Notes under the pieces: generated by a model | Told to the model about the DNA's origin: nothing | The model's database searches: none | What the model saw: the letters and a program-made list of their open reading frames with translations, nothing else | Part shown: in pieces, positions 18,465-26,974 of the stretch | Position numbering within the stretch: position 1 is the stretch's first letter | How the letters are laid out: every line of letters begins with the position of its first letter | Translations under genes and position numbers: made by a program | Assembly: GCF_032484785.1 (NCBI RefSeq) | Contig: NZ_JAUETR010000001.1 | Location: 3,103,501 to 3,167,500, forward strand | Reading direction: 5' to 3' | DNA length: 64,000 nucleotides | Origin: Bradyrhizobium sp. SZCCHNS1050 | GTDB taxonomy: Bacteria > Pseudomonadota > Alphaproteobacteria > Rhizobiales > Xanthobacteraceae

Positions 18465-20543
18465 TCACGCGGCCGCGGCCTTCTTGGCCAGCACGCCGAC
18501 GGCAGCCGCCGGCGTACCTCCGACCTCACGAATCATCCGGCTGATCGCCTCCTGCGGCATCGGCTTGCCGAACAGGAAGCCCTGTACGCTGCTGCAGCCT
18601 TCCTCGCGCAGGAAGGCGAGATGCTGTTCGGTCTCGACGCCTTCGGCGAGCACGGGAATGTTGAGGCTGCGCCCGAGCAGCAGGGTCGCCTTGACGATGG
18701 CCGCGGCGTGCACGCTGGTCTCGACCGACTGGATGAAGCTCTTGTCGACCTTGATCTTGTCGAATGGAAACACCTGCAGGGTCGACAGCGACGAATAGCC
18801 GGTGCCGAAATCGTCCATCGCCACGGTGACGCCGATCGCCTTCAAGGCCTGCATCACCTGCAGCGCATGCTGGCGGTCGGCGATGATGCCGGTCTCGGTC
18901 AGCTCGATCTCCAGCCGCTCCGGCGCCAATCCAGTCTCGCGCAGCACCTCGGCGACACGCTTCGGAAGGTCGTGGTTGAGCTGCATCGGCGCGACGTTGA
19001 CGGCGACCTTGAACGGCCGGCTCCAGGTCGCGGCAGTGGCGCAGGCGGTGCGCAGCACCCAGTCGCCGATGTCGACGATCAGCCCGGTTTGTTCGGCCAT
19101 CGGAATGAAATCGTTCGGCGGCACGCGGCCCTTCACCGGATGGTTCCACCGCAGCAGCGCCTCGAAGCCGACGATGCCGCCGCTCTGCGTGTCGTTCTGC
19201 ACCTGGTAGTGCAGCTCGAACTCGTTGCGCACCAGCGCGCGCTTGAGGTCGATCGCGAGCTCGGCGCGGCGCCGGCTGGCCTCGTCCATCGACGGCTCAT
19301 AGGTGCAGATCTTGCCCTGGCCGAGACTCTTGGCGCGGTACATCGCGAGGTCGGCGCGGGTAAGAAGCTCGTCCGAGGTCAGGCCGTGGTCGGGATGCAG
19401 CGCGATGCCGATGCTGCAGCCGACCGAGAGGCTGCGCTCCTCCCACTCGACGGGCGCCAGCACCAGCGCGCGCATCCGCTCGGCGAACTTCGCCGCCTCG
19501 GTGCGCGCGAAGATCTCGCTCTTGACGGCGACGAACTCGTCGCCGCCGATTCGCGCCAGGAACTCGCCGGGCTGCAGCGTCGATGCAATACGCTGTGCGA
19601 TCACCGTCAGCACCGCATCGCCCGCGGCATGGCCGTGCGCGTCGTTGACGTCCTTGAAGCGGTCGAGGTCGATCGCGAGCACCGCCAGATGCGCGGTCTC
19701 GTCGCCCTCGGTGAGCAGCGGCGCGAGCCGCTGGCCGAGGCCGCTGCGGTTCGGCAGGCCGGTCAGCGGGTCCTGCAGCGCCAGCTGCCGATAGCCTTCG
19801 ACCGCTTCCTGCGTCGCCTGCATGTCGATCATGTAGGCCGAGGCGGCCATCGCCATGATCAGGCCGATGCCGGTGACGACCGTGACCAGCATCAGGCTGT
19901 CCGACAGCGACTGCACCGGCGCGCTGCTGGCCGCCATTGGTGCCAGGGTCAACGCGAGCATGCCGGTGAAGTGCAGGCTCAGGATCGCAAGCACCATCGC
20001 GAGCGAGCTGCCATATTTGCAGAAGCGGGTGACCGGCCGCGCGATGCGGTTCGCCGCGACGGCACCGAACACCGTTGCAAGCGCGATCGAGAGCCAAACC
20101 ATCGGCACGTTCCAGGTCAGCGCGCCGTCGAGCTTGAGCGCGCTCATGCCGCTGTAATGCATGGCGGCGATGCCGAAGCCGAACACCGCGCCGCCGGCCT
20201 CGATCAGCGGGCCGCGCTGGGTGCGTGTCGTGATGAAGAAGCCGAGCCACGCAAAGGCCACCGCCAGTCCGAGCGAGGCGAAGGTCATCGCCGGCTCGAA
20301 CGAGCGGTATCCTGGCGTGTCGTAGCCGAGGACCGCGGCGAAGTGCGTGGTCCAGACCGTGCCACCGGCCACGAGTCCGGCCAGAAACAGCAGATGGAAG
20401 CGGCGGAGGCCGGCGTTGCGACGGACCCGCGCGAGCAGCCGCATGGACAGAATCGAGCCGAGCACGCAGACGAGCAGTGCGGCGGCGACGTAGCGCAGAT
20501 CATGATCGGCGGGCAGGCAGGACAGGATCGTCAACATCGGCAA
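18465..20543 (-). CDS. MHYT-GGDEF-EAL cyclic-di-GMP signalling protein
   Basis: A 692-residue membrane protein. The first about 240 residues hold an MHYT sensor with seven helices and the repeated His motifs (TTHFAAVLGY, AAMHYSGMSA, SLHFTGMLA), thought to bind copper and sense a gas or redox state. A GGDEF domain follows (RIGGDEFVAV intact, with upstream DPLTGLPNRSG), then an EAL domain (FEALLRW intact; IELTETGI, MDDFGTGYSSL). Both sites look active, so it could make and break c-di-GMP. The protein ends in an Ala-rich tail. Transcribed alone. Confidence 0.93.
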   Translation of the reverse strand: MPMLTILSCLPADHDLRYVAAALLVCVLGSILSMRLLARVRRNAGLRRFHLLFLAGLVAGGTVWTTHFAAVLGYDTPGYRSFEPAMTFASLGLAVAFAWLGFFITTRTQRGPLIEAGGAVFGFGIAAMHYSGMSALKLDGALTWNVPMVWLSIALATVFGAVAANRIARPVTRFCKYGSSLAMVLAILSLHFTGMLALTLAPMAASSAPVQSLSDSLMLVTVVTGIGLIMAMAASAYMIDMQATQEAVEGYRQLALQDPLTGLPNRSGLGQRLAPLLTEGDETAHLAVLAIDLDRFKDVNDAHGHAAGDAVLTVIAQRIASTLQPGEFLARIGGDEFVAVKSEIFARTEAAKFAERMRALVLAPVEWEERSLSVGCSIGIALHPDHGLTSDELLTRADLAMYRAKSLGQGKICTYEPSMDEASRRRAELAIDLKRALVRNEFELHYQVQNDTQSGGIVGFEALLRWNHPVKGRVPPNDFIPMAEQTGLIVDIGDWVLRTACATAATWSRPFKVAVNVAPMQLNHDLPKRVAEVLRETGLAPERLEIELTETGIIADRQHALQVMQALKAIGVTVAMDDFGTGYSSLSTLQVFPFDKIKVDKSFIQSVETSVHAAAIVKATLLLGRSLNIPVLAEGVETEQHLAFLREEGCSSVQGFLFGKPMPQEAISRMIREVGGTPAAAVGVLAKKAAAA

Positions 20544-20866
20544 TGAACCCTCACGCAGGCCAGCTACGGTCCGTCGCGTGCCGCGTTTCGGCGCGCCGGA
20601 ATCGCGGTTAGCGAAACGTCAATCCGGGCAGCACCTTGTGCCCGCTCCGATCCATGCATGAGTTTTGAAAGCCGACGCTTAAGGCGCGAGGCGCCGCCCG
20701 CGGGTTCCTGCAAGGAACTCCGGACATCGTGACGAAACTCCCAATGCCGGCCGCAGGGCTCGCCGTCACACGGCCTTTTGCGATCCTCCGTGGCCGGAAT
20801 GGGTTGCCGCTGCATGACGGAATTAATACGATCCCATGTCGTTCACATGAAATTTGGAGTGCCCGG

Positions 20867-21760
20867 ATGCGTGCGCAGTCGCGAGCCCTGTCGAACCCGG
20901 TCGCCCTGTGGTGGGCGATGCTGACGCTCGTCAGCCTCGCCAACATCGTGTTCTGGTTCATCCTGTACCGCCAGCTCAACGGCGGCAGCAGTTCGTCGGG
21001 TCAGGCGTCCCAGACCAGTTCGATGCTGGCGCTGTCGGCGGCCTATGTGTTCGGCTGCGCCTTCCGCTCAGTGCTGCCGCGCGCCGACGTGCAGCGCATC
21101 TGCCTGGTCGACAGCTGGCTGTCGAGCGTGTTCATCGGCCGCACCGTCGCGACCATCGCCGAGATTGCCTTCGCGGCACAGTGGGCCATCATCCTCGCGC
21201 AGCTCGGCGCGATCGCCGATGCCGAGACTGCGGTCAACATGGCCCGCATCATCGTGCCGCTGATCGTCGTCGCCGAGATCTGTTCCTGGTACGCCGTCGT
21301 CACCCGGAATTTCCTCTACAACGCGATCGAGAACTCGCTGTGGGCGGTGGCCTTCCTGTTCGTCGGCATCGGCCTCGGCCGGCTGCTGCCGGAGTTCGAC
21401 GGCCTGGTGCGCGGCCTTCTGATCGCGGGCCTCGTCGGCATCGCCTGCTATCTCGCCTTCCTGGTCGTGATCGACGTCCCGATGTATGTGAAGCGCTGGC
21501 GCATCGAGCGCGCCGCCGGCACGCCACTGCTGCATCCGCTCGCCGGTCTGCGCGACTCCGCCACGCGTTGGACCGTCACCCACGAGTTCGAGCACTGGAA
21601 GGAAGAGATCGCCTGGATGTCGCTATATTTCAGCGCCGCCGTCTGGGGCTCGCTGGCGCTATGCGCGCTCTCGGCGATGAACGATCCCCTGCCGCGAGAT
21701 CGCGCGCAGGCGACCGGTGCACCGCCGGCCATCGTCCAGCACGACGCCGATCGATCCTGA
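20867..21760 (+). CDS. Conserved-looking integral membrane protein, unknown function
   Basis: A 297-residue protein I do not recognise. About six hydrophobic segments are visible (ALWWAMLTLVSLANIVFWFI; SMLALSAAYVFGCAF; TIAEIAFAAQWAIILAQL; ARIIVPLIVVAEICSWYAVV; LWAVAFLFVGIGLGRLL; LLIAGLVGIACYLAFLVVI), then a soluble stretch with a WTVTHEFEHWKEEIAWMSL motif and one last helix. The ATG at 20867 has GGAG at 20856-20859. The open frame extends to 20729 but the added part lacks coding character. It converges on the Gly/Ala/His repeat protein. Confidence 0.75.
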   Translation: MRAQSRALSNPVALWWAMLTLVSLANIVFWFILYRQLNGGSSSSGQASQTSSMLALSAAYVFGCAFRSVLPRADVQRICLVDSWLSSVFIGRTVATIAEIAFAAQWAIILAQLGAIADAETAVNMARIIVPLIVVAEICSWYAVVTRNFLYNAIENSLWAVAFLFVGIGLGRLLPEFDGLVRGLLIAGLVGIACYLAFLVVIDVPMYVKRWRIERAAGTPLLHPLAGLRDSATRWTVTHEFEHWKEEIAWMSLYFSAAVWGSLALCALSAMNDPLPRDRAQATGAPPAIVQHDADRS

Positions 21761-21817
21761 CGCGACATCCCGCCGTGACGATCACGGCGGGATGCCTGCC
21801 GGCCGAGCGGCGGTGCC

Positions 21818-23137
21818 TCAGCCATGCATCGCGAAGTGATGCGAATCGTCCATCTGGACGATGTGGCTGTAGTCGGCGTGCGGCGCGTCGTGCACGGCCA
21901 CCGGCGCGTGGTCGAAATTCGGCGGCACGATGCCGGTGTTGCCCGCATGGCCATGGTCCCCGAAATTGTCGACGATGATCGGGTTGTGCGACGAGCCCTC
22001 GCCATGCAACGGGCCGGGGAAGCCGGGGCCGGGGCCCTGGCCGCCCTGGACGTTGTCGCCGGACTGATGGATCGCCTGCGCGATCGAGTCCCAGAACCCG
22101 CCATGGCTGCCGCCGTCCTGCCCCGCATGAGCGATCTGGATGCTGCCGTCGCTGCGCAGGCCGTCCTGGGCCAGCTTGAACACGTCACTGATCACGGCGC
22201 CGAGATCGCCATGGCTGAGGTCGTTGACCAGCGAGCCGAGGTCATGGCCGATCGCGTCGAGCTGTTGACCGAGCGAGTGGCTCAATTCGCCGGCGGTCTG
22301 CGCCAGCCCGTTGAGACCCTCGCCGACGAAGTGACCGACGCCATCGACGATCCCGGTGCCGACCGCATCGGCGCCGTGGGCGATGCCGGAGATCGCCTCG
22401 CCGATCGGTCCGCCGATCAGGTGGCCCGCCGCCGACGCCGTGTCGGTGACCACGCCGATGGCGCCGTCGGCCACCGCCACGCCGGCGTCGAAGCCGCCCT
22501 TCACCACCGCGCCTGCGGCGTCCAGTGCGTCCATTCCGACCTCGCCGGCCGTTCCGACGATGGTGCCGGCCATGCCGAGCGCGCCGTGACCGACCGCGCC
22601 GGCCGCCTCCAACCCAGCCTCGCCGAGGCCGACCGCGGTGTGTGCGAGGTCGCCGGCGACGTCGAGGGCGCCATGCGCCACGTCGCCCCCGACCTTGAGT
22701 CCGCCATCGACGATGTCGCCACCGATATGCTTCACGTCGTTGATGACGCCGTCGATGTCGCCATGCACCAGATGGCCCACCCCGGACGCCACGTCGCCGG
22801 CGACGTTGATCCCGGTATGGAGGACGTCGCCGCCGACATGGACCACGGTCGACGCGACGTCGCCTACGGTGTGAAGCAGGCCGCCGCCGATCGCCTCGGC
22901 ACCGTGCCCGATCGCGCCGAGCACGCCGCCCACGGTATGGATGGCCTCGCCGCCGAGCGCGCCGATGCCATGCACCACGCTGCCCACGGCATGGGCCGCA
23001 TCGCCGGCGACGTGCTCGACCGTATGGACCACGGCGCCCGCCGCACCGCCGACCGCACCCGCCACATCCTTCGCGACGTCCTTCACGTCGTCCACGGCGG
23101 AACTGACGGCATCTCCGATATCATCCCAAAAGCTCAT
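21818..23137 (-). CDS. Gly/Ala/Val/His-rich repeat protein, unknown function
   Basis: A 439-residue protein with no family that I recognise. It begins with an acidic helix (SFWDDIGDAVSSAVDDVKDV), then about 300 residues of loose 9-13-residue units rich in Gly, Ala, Val, Asp and His (AHAVGSVVHGIGALG, LLHTVGDVASTVVHVGGDV, DVAHGALDVAGDLAHTAV). Short acidic or His positions recur between small hydrophobic ones, giving amphipathic, glycine-zipper-like helices. The C-terminal 110 residues are different: Gly/Pro/His rich with PGPGFPGPLHGEG and many His-Asp pairs (HDAPHADYSHIV, DDSHHFAMHG). No signal peptide. It could be membrane-active, metal-binding or a structural phasin-like protein; none is proven. 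Confidence 0.7.
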   Translation of the reverse strand: MSFWDDIGDAVSSAVDDVKDVAKDVAGAVGGAAGAVVHTVEHVAGDAAHAVGSVVHGIGALGGEAIHTVGGVLGAIGHGAEAIGGGLLHTVGDVASTVVHVGGDVLHTGINVAGDVASGVGHLVHGDIDGVINDVKHIGGDIVDGGLKVGGDVAHGALDVAGDLAHTAVGLGEAGLEAAGAVGHGALGMAGTIVGTAGEVGMDALDAAGAVVKGGFDAGVAVADGAIGVVTDTASAAGHLIGGPIGEAISGIAHGADAVGTGIVDGVGHFVGEGLNGLAQTAGELSHSLGQQLDAIGHDLGSLVNDLSHGDLGAVISDVFKLAQDGLRSDGSIQIAHAGQDGGSHGGFWDSIAQAIHQSGDNVQGGQGPGPGFPGPLHGEGSSHNPIIVDNFGDHGHAGNTGIVPPNFDHAPVAVHDAPHADYSHIVQMDDSHHFAMHG

Positions 23138-23399
23138 GACCTGCTCCTCTCGGTTGCGTCACCTCGCCTCGGGTGACGCGCCGTTTGTCGCAGATCGCGT
23201 CCCCGCGCTCCGTGCGCGACATCACGCAAGCTGAGACGTGGCAGGGCTCGGGCGCGAAGCCTGTCCGCAAGCCGCGTCATCCACCTCTTCGGGGGCCGCA
23301 GGGAGGGACATGCGTGAATGCCGGCGCAGGCCGGGCAACTAATTAGCAGGCACCGATCGCGATCGTTCAGGGGGCATCGGTGTGATGCTCGGCGGCGGT

Positions 23400-24107
23400 T
23401 CAGGCGTGGCCGATCCAGCCATGCCAGGTCAGCGCTGAGAAGAATGGACGGGCATCGCGAAAGCCGCCGTCACGCAGGATGGCTTCATCCTCCCCTGGGC
23501 TCAGCATGTTGACGCTGGCATCGACGGTCGCGCGCATCGTCCTGGCCTGCTCGGGGTCTGTGCCGGACGCAACGGCATAGGCTGCGTACCGATCCAGCCA
23601 CAGCGATCTCTCGACTGGCTCGTTGGGCAGGCAGCTATGGGCCACCACGAAAGGCGCTCCAGGGCGGAGCCGGTCGTGCACGGCGCGGACTGTCCGCGAC
23701 CGTTCCGGCGCTGCCAGAAAATGCAGCGTCAGCAGGCATGTCGCCGCGTCAAACGGGCCGGCCGGCGCATCGTCGATGGTGCCTTCGATCAGTTCGACCC
23801 GGCTCGTCCGCGCGCCGAGCGTGCGTTCGGCGAGTCGCAGCATCTGCGGCGCCGGATCGACGCCGACGAAGGTCCACGATGGTTGCGCTTCCGCCAACGC
23901 GTTCAGCTCGAGCCCGCCGCCCGCGCCCAGCACGAGCACCCTCGCATGTTCGGGCGCCCGCTCGGCCAGCAGGACCGCCGTCATCCGGTGCAGCCCGTCG
24001 AGACCGGGCACGAAGCGCCGTGGACCATCCGTGTAGCGCGCGACGAATTCGGGATCGGAAAACGCGCGGATGAACTGCTGGGCGCCGTCGGCGATGTCAG
24101 CCGGCAT
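23400..24107 (-). CDS. Class I SAM-dependent methyltransferase
   Basis: A 235-residue Rossmann methyltransferase. Motif I is VLVLGAGGGLELNAL (about residues 58-72), followed by the acidic residue after strand two in FVGVDPAPQML, then FDAATCLLTLHFL as the motif IV region. The substrate cannot be told. Its start overlaps the end of the Rrf2 gene by 11 bp, so the two are translated from one message, and Rrf2 is likely to control its level. Confidence 0.87.
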   Translation of the reverse strand: MPADIADGAQQFIRAFSDPEFVARYTDGPRRFVPGLDGLHRMTAVLLAERAPEHARVLVLGAGGGLELNALAEAQPSWTFVGVDPAPQMLRLAERTLGARTSRVELIEGTIDDAPAGPFDAATCLLTLHFLAAPERSRTVRAVHDRLRPGAPFVVAHSCLPNEPVERSLWLDRYAAYAVASGTDPEQARTMRATVDASVNMLSPGEDEAILRDGGFRDARPFFSALTWHGWIGHA

Positions 24108-24561
24108 GACAGATGTCTCCCTTGCGAGGTCGCTTGCGTCGTTCGAGGCGGTCGTGGAAATCGGCGCTCAGCGCCGCCAGCGTGATGGCGCCGAGACGGG
24201 ACAGCAGCAAGGTCTCGGCGGCCCGGATGGAGCTGTCGAGCGCCGCATTGACCGCCTGCTCGACGAGGCAGTCGGGAGTCTCGCTCCGATGGCCGATGGC
24301 GAACGCCGATGGACGCCCGAGGGAATCGTAGACGTCGCGCAGGGTGACGGTCGCCAGATCGCAGGCGAGCGTCCAGCCGCCGCCATGGCCTTTCTCGGAG
24401 CGCACATAGCCGCTGTCCCGGAGGCCCGCCATGATTCTGCGGATCACGACCGGATTGGTCTGCATCATCGCTGCGAGGGCCTCGGACGTCACCGGACCGT
24501 CGTGCTCCGCCATGTGGAGCAGGACGTGCAGGATGCCGGACAACTGGCTGTTGGGTCTCAT
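24097..24561 (-). CDS. Rrf2-family transcriptional regulator
   Basis: A 154-residue Rrf2 winged helix: QLSGILHVLLHMAEHDG, then the helix-turn-helix (TSEALAAMMQTNPVVIRRIM) and the wing with EKGHGGGWTLA. It lacks the three-Cys cluster of IscR, so binding of an iron-sulfur cluster is doubtful; single Cys residues remain in LAC and DCLVE. The ATG at 24561 has no ribosome site. The predicted start of transcription falls within a few bases of the ATG, so the message may be leaderless. It is co-transcribed with the methyltransferase. Confidence 0.88.
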   Translation of the reverse strand: MRPNSQLSGILHVLLHMAEHDGPVTSEALAAMMQTNPVVIRRIMAGLRDSGYVRSEKGHGGGWTLACDLATVTLRDVYDSLGRPSAFAIGHRSETPDCLVEQAVNAALDSSIRAAETLLLSRLGAITLAALSADFHDRLERRKRPRKGDICHAG

Positions 24562-24568
24562 GTAACTT

Positions 24569-24597
24569 TTAATATGACATGATATTCCAGCCGTCAA
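24569..24597 (-). promoter_or_regulatory. Promoter and operator of the Rrf2-methyltransferase unit
   Basis: On the minus strand, TTGACG (24597-24592), a 17-bp spacer and TATTAA (24574-24569) make a good sigma-70 promoter. The imperfect palindrome AATATGACATGATATT at 24571-24586 overlaps the -10 box and suits self-repression by Rrf2. The expected transcription start is next to the ATG at 24561. Confidence 0.6.
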
Positions 24598-24599
24598 CC

Positions 24600-25009
24600 G
24601 GCCGGCTTGGCCATGAAGGCTTGGGCGACGACGCTGGCGCCTTCTGCCCGTCGGGCGATTCGGTCCTGCGTCCCGCATGCGGCGGGCGGGTCCATGCCTC
24701 GCAGCGATGAGAAACGCGCTGCGCGGAAAAACTGAATTTGCCCGCGCGTTCAAGCTGATTTGGGCTGTCCAGTCCCATCAGCAAAAATATGCCGCTTCCA
24801 AATTTCGGAATTTCGTGATCTATTCCGTCCGTCCCGCCTCATCGACGAGGGGCGCTGCGCGGTCGTCACGAAGCGTGGAGTGCGGGATGTGATGGGCGGG
24901 CCGGTTTGCAGCGTGATCATTCGCGCGGACGAACAACATCGGCTCGCACGGTCAAGTCGCGTGGTCCTGGCCTCCCGATGCTGAGGTCAAGCCGGCGGAT
25001 GATGCCCCG
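24600..25009. other. Gap without a recognised gene
   Basis: The stretch between the Rrf2 promoter and the repeat that hosts the IS30 element holds no open frame that looks coding. Part of it (about 24720-24850) is AT-richer than the surroundings, with CCAAATTTCGGAATTTCG at 24798-24815. I see no RNA gene. Confidence 0.5.
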
Positions 25010-25098
25010 CGCATCTCGCCGGTGATGGGGGCAAGACAGCCCGGTCCCCAGGGAGATCGCGAAGCAGCCGTTAAAACTATCGCGCAGGGAGGGCCGGA
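25010..25098. repeat. Left part of a dispersed repeat, split by the IS30 element
   Basis: The sequence from GCATCTCGCCGG through GACAGCCCGGTC, GGGAGATCGCGAAGCAGCCG and CGCGCAGGGAGGGCCGGA matches, from memory, the start of a repeat that is widespread in Bradyrhizobium and Rhodopseudomonas. It resumes at 26527 on the other side of the insertion. The left limit is approximate. Confidence 0.6.
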
Positions 25099-26526
25099 GG
25101 CGGATTCAATTGGTCGTCGCAACACTCGATGAGGAGGTTGCGATGGGCATTCGAAAGAAACGGTCAACGCGGGGCAAGCTGGGATCATTGGGGCGCCCAC
25201 CAGTTGCGGGGCGTGCGGAACAGCAGAAATTTTGGCGTGGGATTGCCGCTGGGTTGAACAGCGAGAATGCTGCGCTGGCTGCTGGATTATCGGATGCTGT
25301 CGGCCCCCGATTATTTCGAAAAGCGGGCGGCGTGGCACCGGCAATGTTCCGACCTTCAGCGAAGCCGCTCTCCGGACGGCACCTCTCTTTTTCTGAGCGC
25401 GAAGAGATTGCGCTGCTGAATGCGCAGCGCCATTCTGTACGAGAGATAGCGCGGCGTCTCAATCGATCTCCCTCGACCATCTCCCGTGAACTCGATCGCA
25501 ATGCGGCCACGCACGGCGGCAAGATGGCCTATCGGGCGACGGCCGCCCAGTGGCATGCAGATCGATCGGCCCGGCGTCCTAAGCCGAGCAAGCTTGCAAG
25601 CAACGCCGCCTTGCGCGCTTATGTTGAAGAGCGGCTTGCAGGGTTTGTCGCACCTCCAGGCGGCGTTCGGCGGAAGGCCGGTCGTGCGGGCTCTAGCCAG
25701 GATCAGGGGTGGACGAAAGCGTGGAGTCCCGAGCAGATTGCCCGGCGCTTACCGATCGACTTCCCGGATGACGAGGCGATGCGCATCAGCCACGAAGCCA
25801 TTTACCAGGCGCTTTTTGTTCAGGGCCGAGGAGCGCTGAAACGCGAGTTGTCGTCCTGTTTGCGAACGGGACGTGCGCTGCGCGTGCCCCGAGCGCGTAC
25901 GCGGAAGCGCAGCAAAGGCTTCATATCGCCAGAGATCATGATCAGTGAGCGTCCGGCCGAAGTCGCGGATCGAGCTGTGCCGGGACATTGGGAAGGAGAT
26001 CTGATCGTCGGCTCCGCCAGCTCGGCAATCGGCACGCTGGTCGAACGCAGCACGCGGTTTACAATGCTCCTGCACCTTCCACGGCTGCCGGGGTTTGACG
26101 ATGGCCCACGTACGAAGGATGGGCCTGCGCTCTCCGGACACGGAGCTGAAGCGGTACGCGATGCGATCACGCGCACCATCGTCACCTTGCCCAAAGAACT
26201 CCGCCGCTCGCTAACCTGGGATCAGGGGACCGAAATGGCTCAACACAGTGACCTCAAGATCGATACAGACCTTCAGATCTACTTCTGCGATCCAAGAAGC
26301 CCCTGGCAACGTGGCACGAACGAGAACACGAATGGCCTGCTGCGGCAGTACTTCCCGAAAGGTACCGATCTGAGCGTCTACGATGCTGACGAGATCGCCG
26401 CCGTGGCCGCAGCGCTCAATTCCCGACCGAGAAAGACGCTAGGATGGAAAACTCCAGCAGAAGCGCTTGACGAGCTGCTGTCACGAATGAAAACACTTGG
26501 TGTTGCGACCACCGCTTGAGCCCGCC
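25099..26526 (+). mobile_element. Complete IS30-family insertion sequence
   Basis: A 1428-bp element. Its ends are imperfect 27-bp inverted repeats: 25099-25125 starts GGCGGATTCAATTGG and the complement of 26500-26526 starts GGCGGGCTCAAGCGG; both end in GTCGCAACAC, 22 of 27 positions matching. The flanks repeat GGA (25096-25098 and 26527-26529), a 3-bp target duplication normal for IS30. One transposase gene fills it. It sits in the loop of a palindrome of a host repeat, a target choice known for this family. It appears intact, so it may be mobile. Confidence 0.88.
25143..26519 (+). CDS. IS30-family transposase
   Basis: A 458-residue transposase. The N-terminal helix-turn-helix is LSFSEREEIALLNAQ then VREIARRLNRSPSTISREL, hallmark of IS30. 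The catalytic DDE core shows GHWEGDLIVG (first Asp), LTWDQGTEMAQH (second Asp) and RGTNENTNGLLRQYFPKG (Glu). The last codons overlap the right inverted repeat. The ATG at 25143 follows GAGGAGG. It is longer than classical IS30 (383 residues) because of an N-terminal extension of about 80 residues before the first helix-turn-helix. No frameshift or stop is seen. Confidence 0.95.
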   Translation: MGIRKKRSTRGKLGSLGRPPVAGRAEQQKFWRGIAAGLNSENAALAAGLSDAVGPRLFRKAGGVAPAMFRPSAKPLSGRHLSFSEREEIALLNAQRHSVREIARRLNRSPSTISRELDRNAATHGGKMAYRATAAQWHADRSARRPKPSKLASNAALRAYVEERLAGFVAPPGGVRRKAGRAGSSQDQGWTKAWSPEQIARRLPIDFPDDEAMRISHEAIYQALFVQGRGALKRELSSCLRTGRALRVPRARTRKRSKGFISPEIMISERPAEVADRAVPGHWEGDLIVGSASSAIGTLVERSTRFTMLLHLPRLPGFDDGPRTKDGPALSGHGAEAVRDAITRTIVTLPKELRRSLTWDQGTEMAQHSDLKIDTDLQIYFCDPRSPWQRGTNENTNGLLRQYFPKGTDLSVYDADEIAAVAAALNSRPRKTLGWKTPAEALDELLSRMKTLGVATTA

Positions 26527-26620
26527 GGATCGTCCGGCTGGACCTGTGGTACCTGCCGCCTGCATTTTTTTCGCAGGCGGGCCACGGGCCTCAGTCGAGG
26601 TCCGGCCTTCCCTGCACCCT
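26527..26620. repeat. Right part of the repeat split by IS30, with strong hairpin
   Basis: GGATCGTCCGGCTGGACC continues the repeat left at 25098. CCGCCTGC at 26556-26563 and GCAGGCGG at 26573-26580 form a perfect 8-bp stem with a T-rich loop. Removing the IS and one GGA rebuilds GCCGGATCGTCCGGC, a perfect hairpin. Small open frames here are often annotated as genes in Bradyrhizobium, to my recollection; I do not accept them. Confidence 0.65.
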
Positions 26621-26742
26621 CGCTTCGGAAAGAGGGTGAGATCGATGCATCACTCGGACGCCAAGCGCGCCGCGAGGATAAAAGCGCATGTCCAAAGCTG
26701 CCGTTGAGATTGTTCGCCGCGGCGCCGCTGCGAGCACGGTGC

Positions 26743-26903
26743 TCACCCTCCCCTGGAGGGGGAGGGTCGCCTCACGAGGAGCGAAGCGAAACGTGAGGCG
26801 GGGTGGGGTGATCTCTCCTCTGGCACCGGCGCGTATGGAGAGATCACCCCACTCCGCTCGCCCGCTTCGCGTGCGATCGACCCTCCCCCTCCAGGGGAGG
26901 GTG
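26743..26903. repeat. Nested palindromic repeat, copy B
   Basis: About 161 bp and near-identical to copy A at 18241-18399, with the same outer TCACCCTCCCCTGG arms and inner GGGGTGGGGTGATC / GATCACCCCA arms. It lies between the plus-strand transposase and the end of the minus-strand L,D-transpeptidase, again between convergent gene ends. Confidence 0.9.
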
Positions 26904-26974
26904 GCACCGCGCGTGCGGCCCGACTCTGGCGAAGCGCGGGCAACGATTCAGAACTGCCCGCCGCTGGACGAGGC

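Noticed and set aside
18621-20546. 641-codon plus-strand frame opposite the MHYT-GGDEF-EAL gene
   Set aside because: The minus-strand gene has all domain motifs intact; this frame is its mirror.
23400-24561. Toxin-antitoxin or defence pair in the overlapping Rrf2 and methyltransferase genes
   Set aside because: Both proteins are normal-sized members of regulator and small-molecule methyltransferase families; no toxin or DNA-methylase motif is seen.
26497-26796. Small open frames over the repeat behind the IS30 element
   Set aside because: They translate a dispersed hairpin repeat, a known source of false genes in this group by my recollection, and have no ribosome site.
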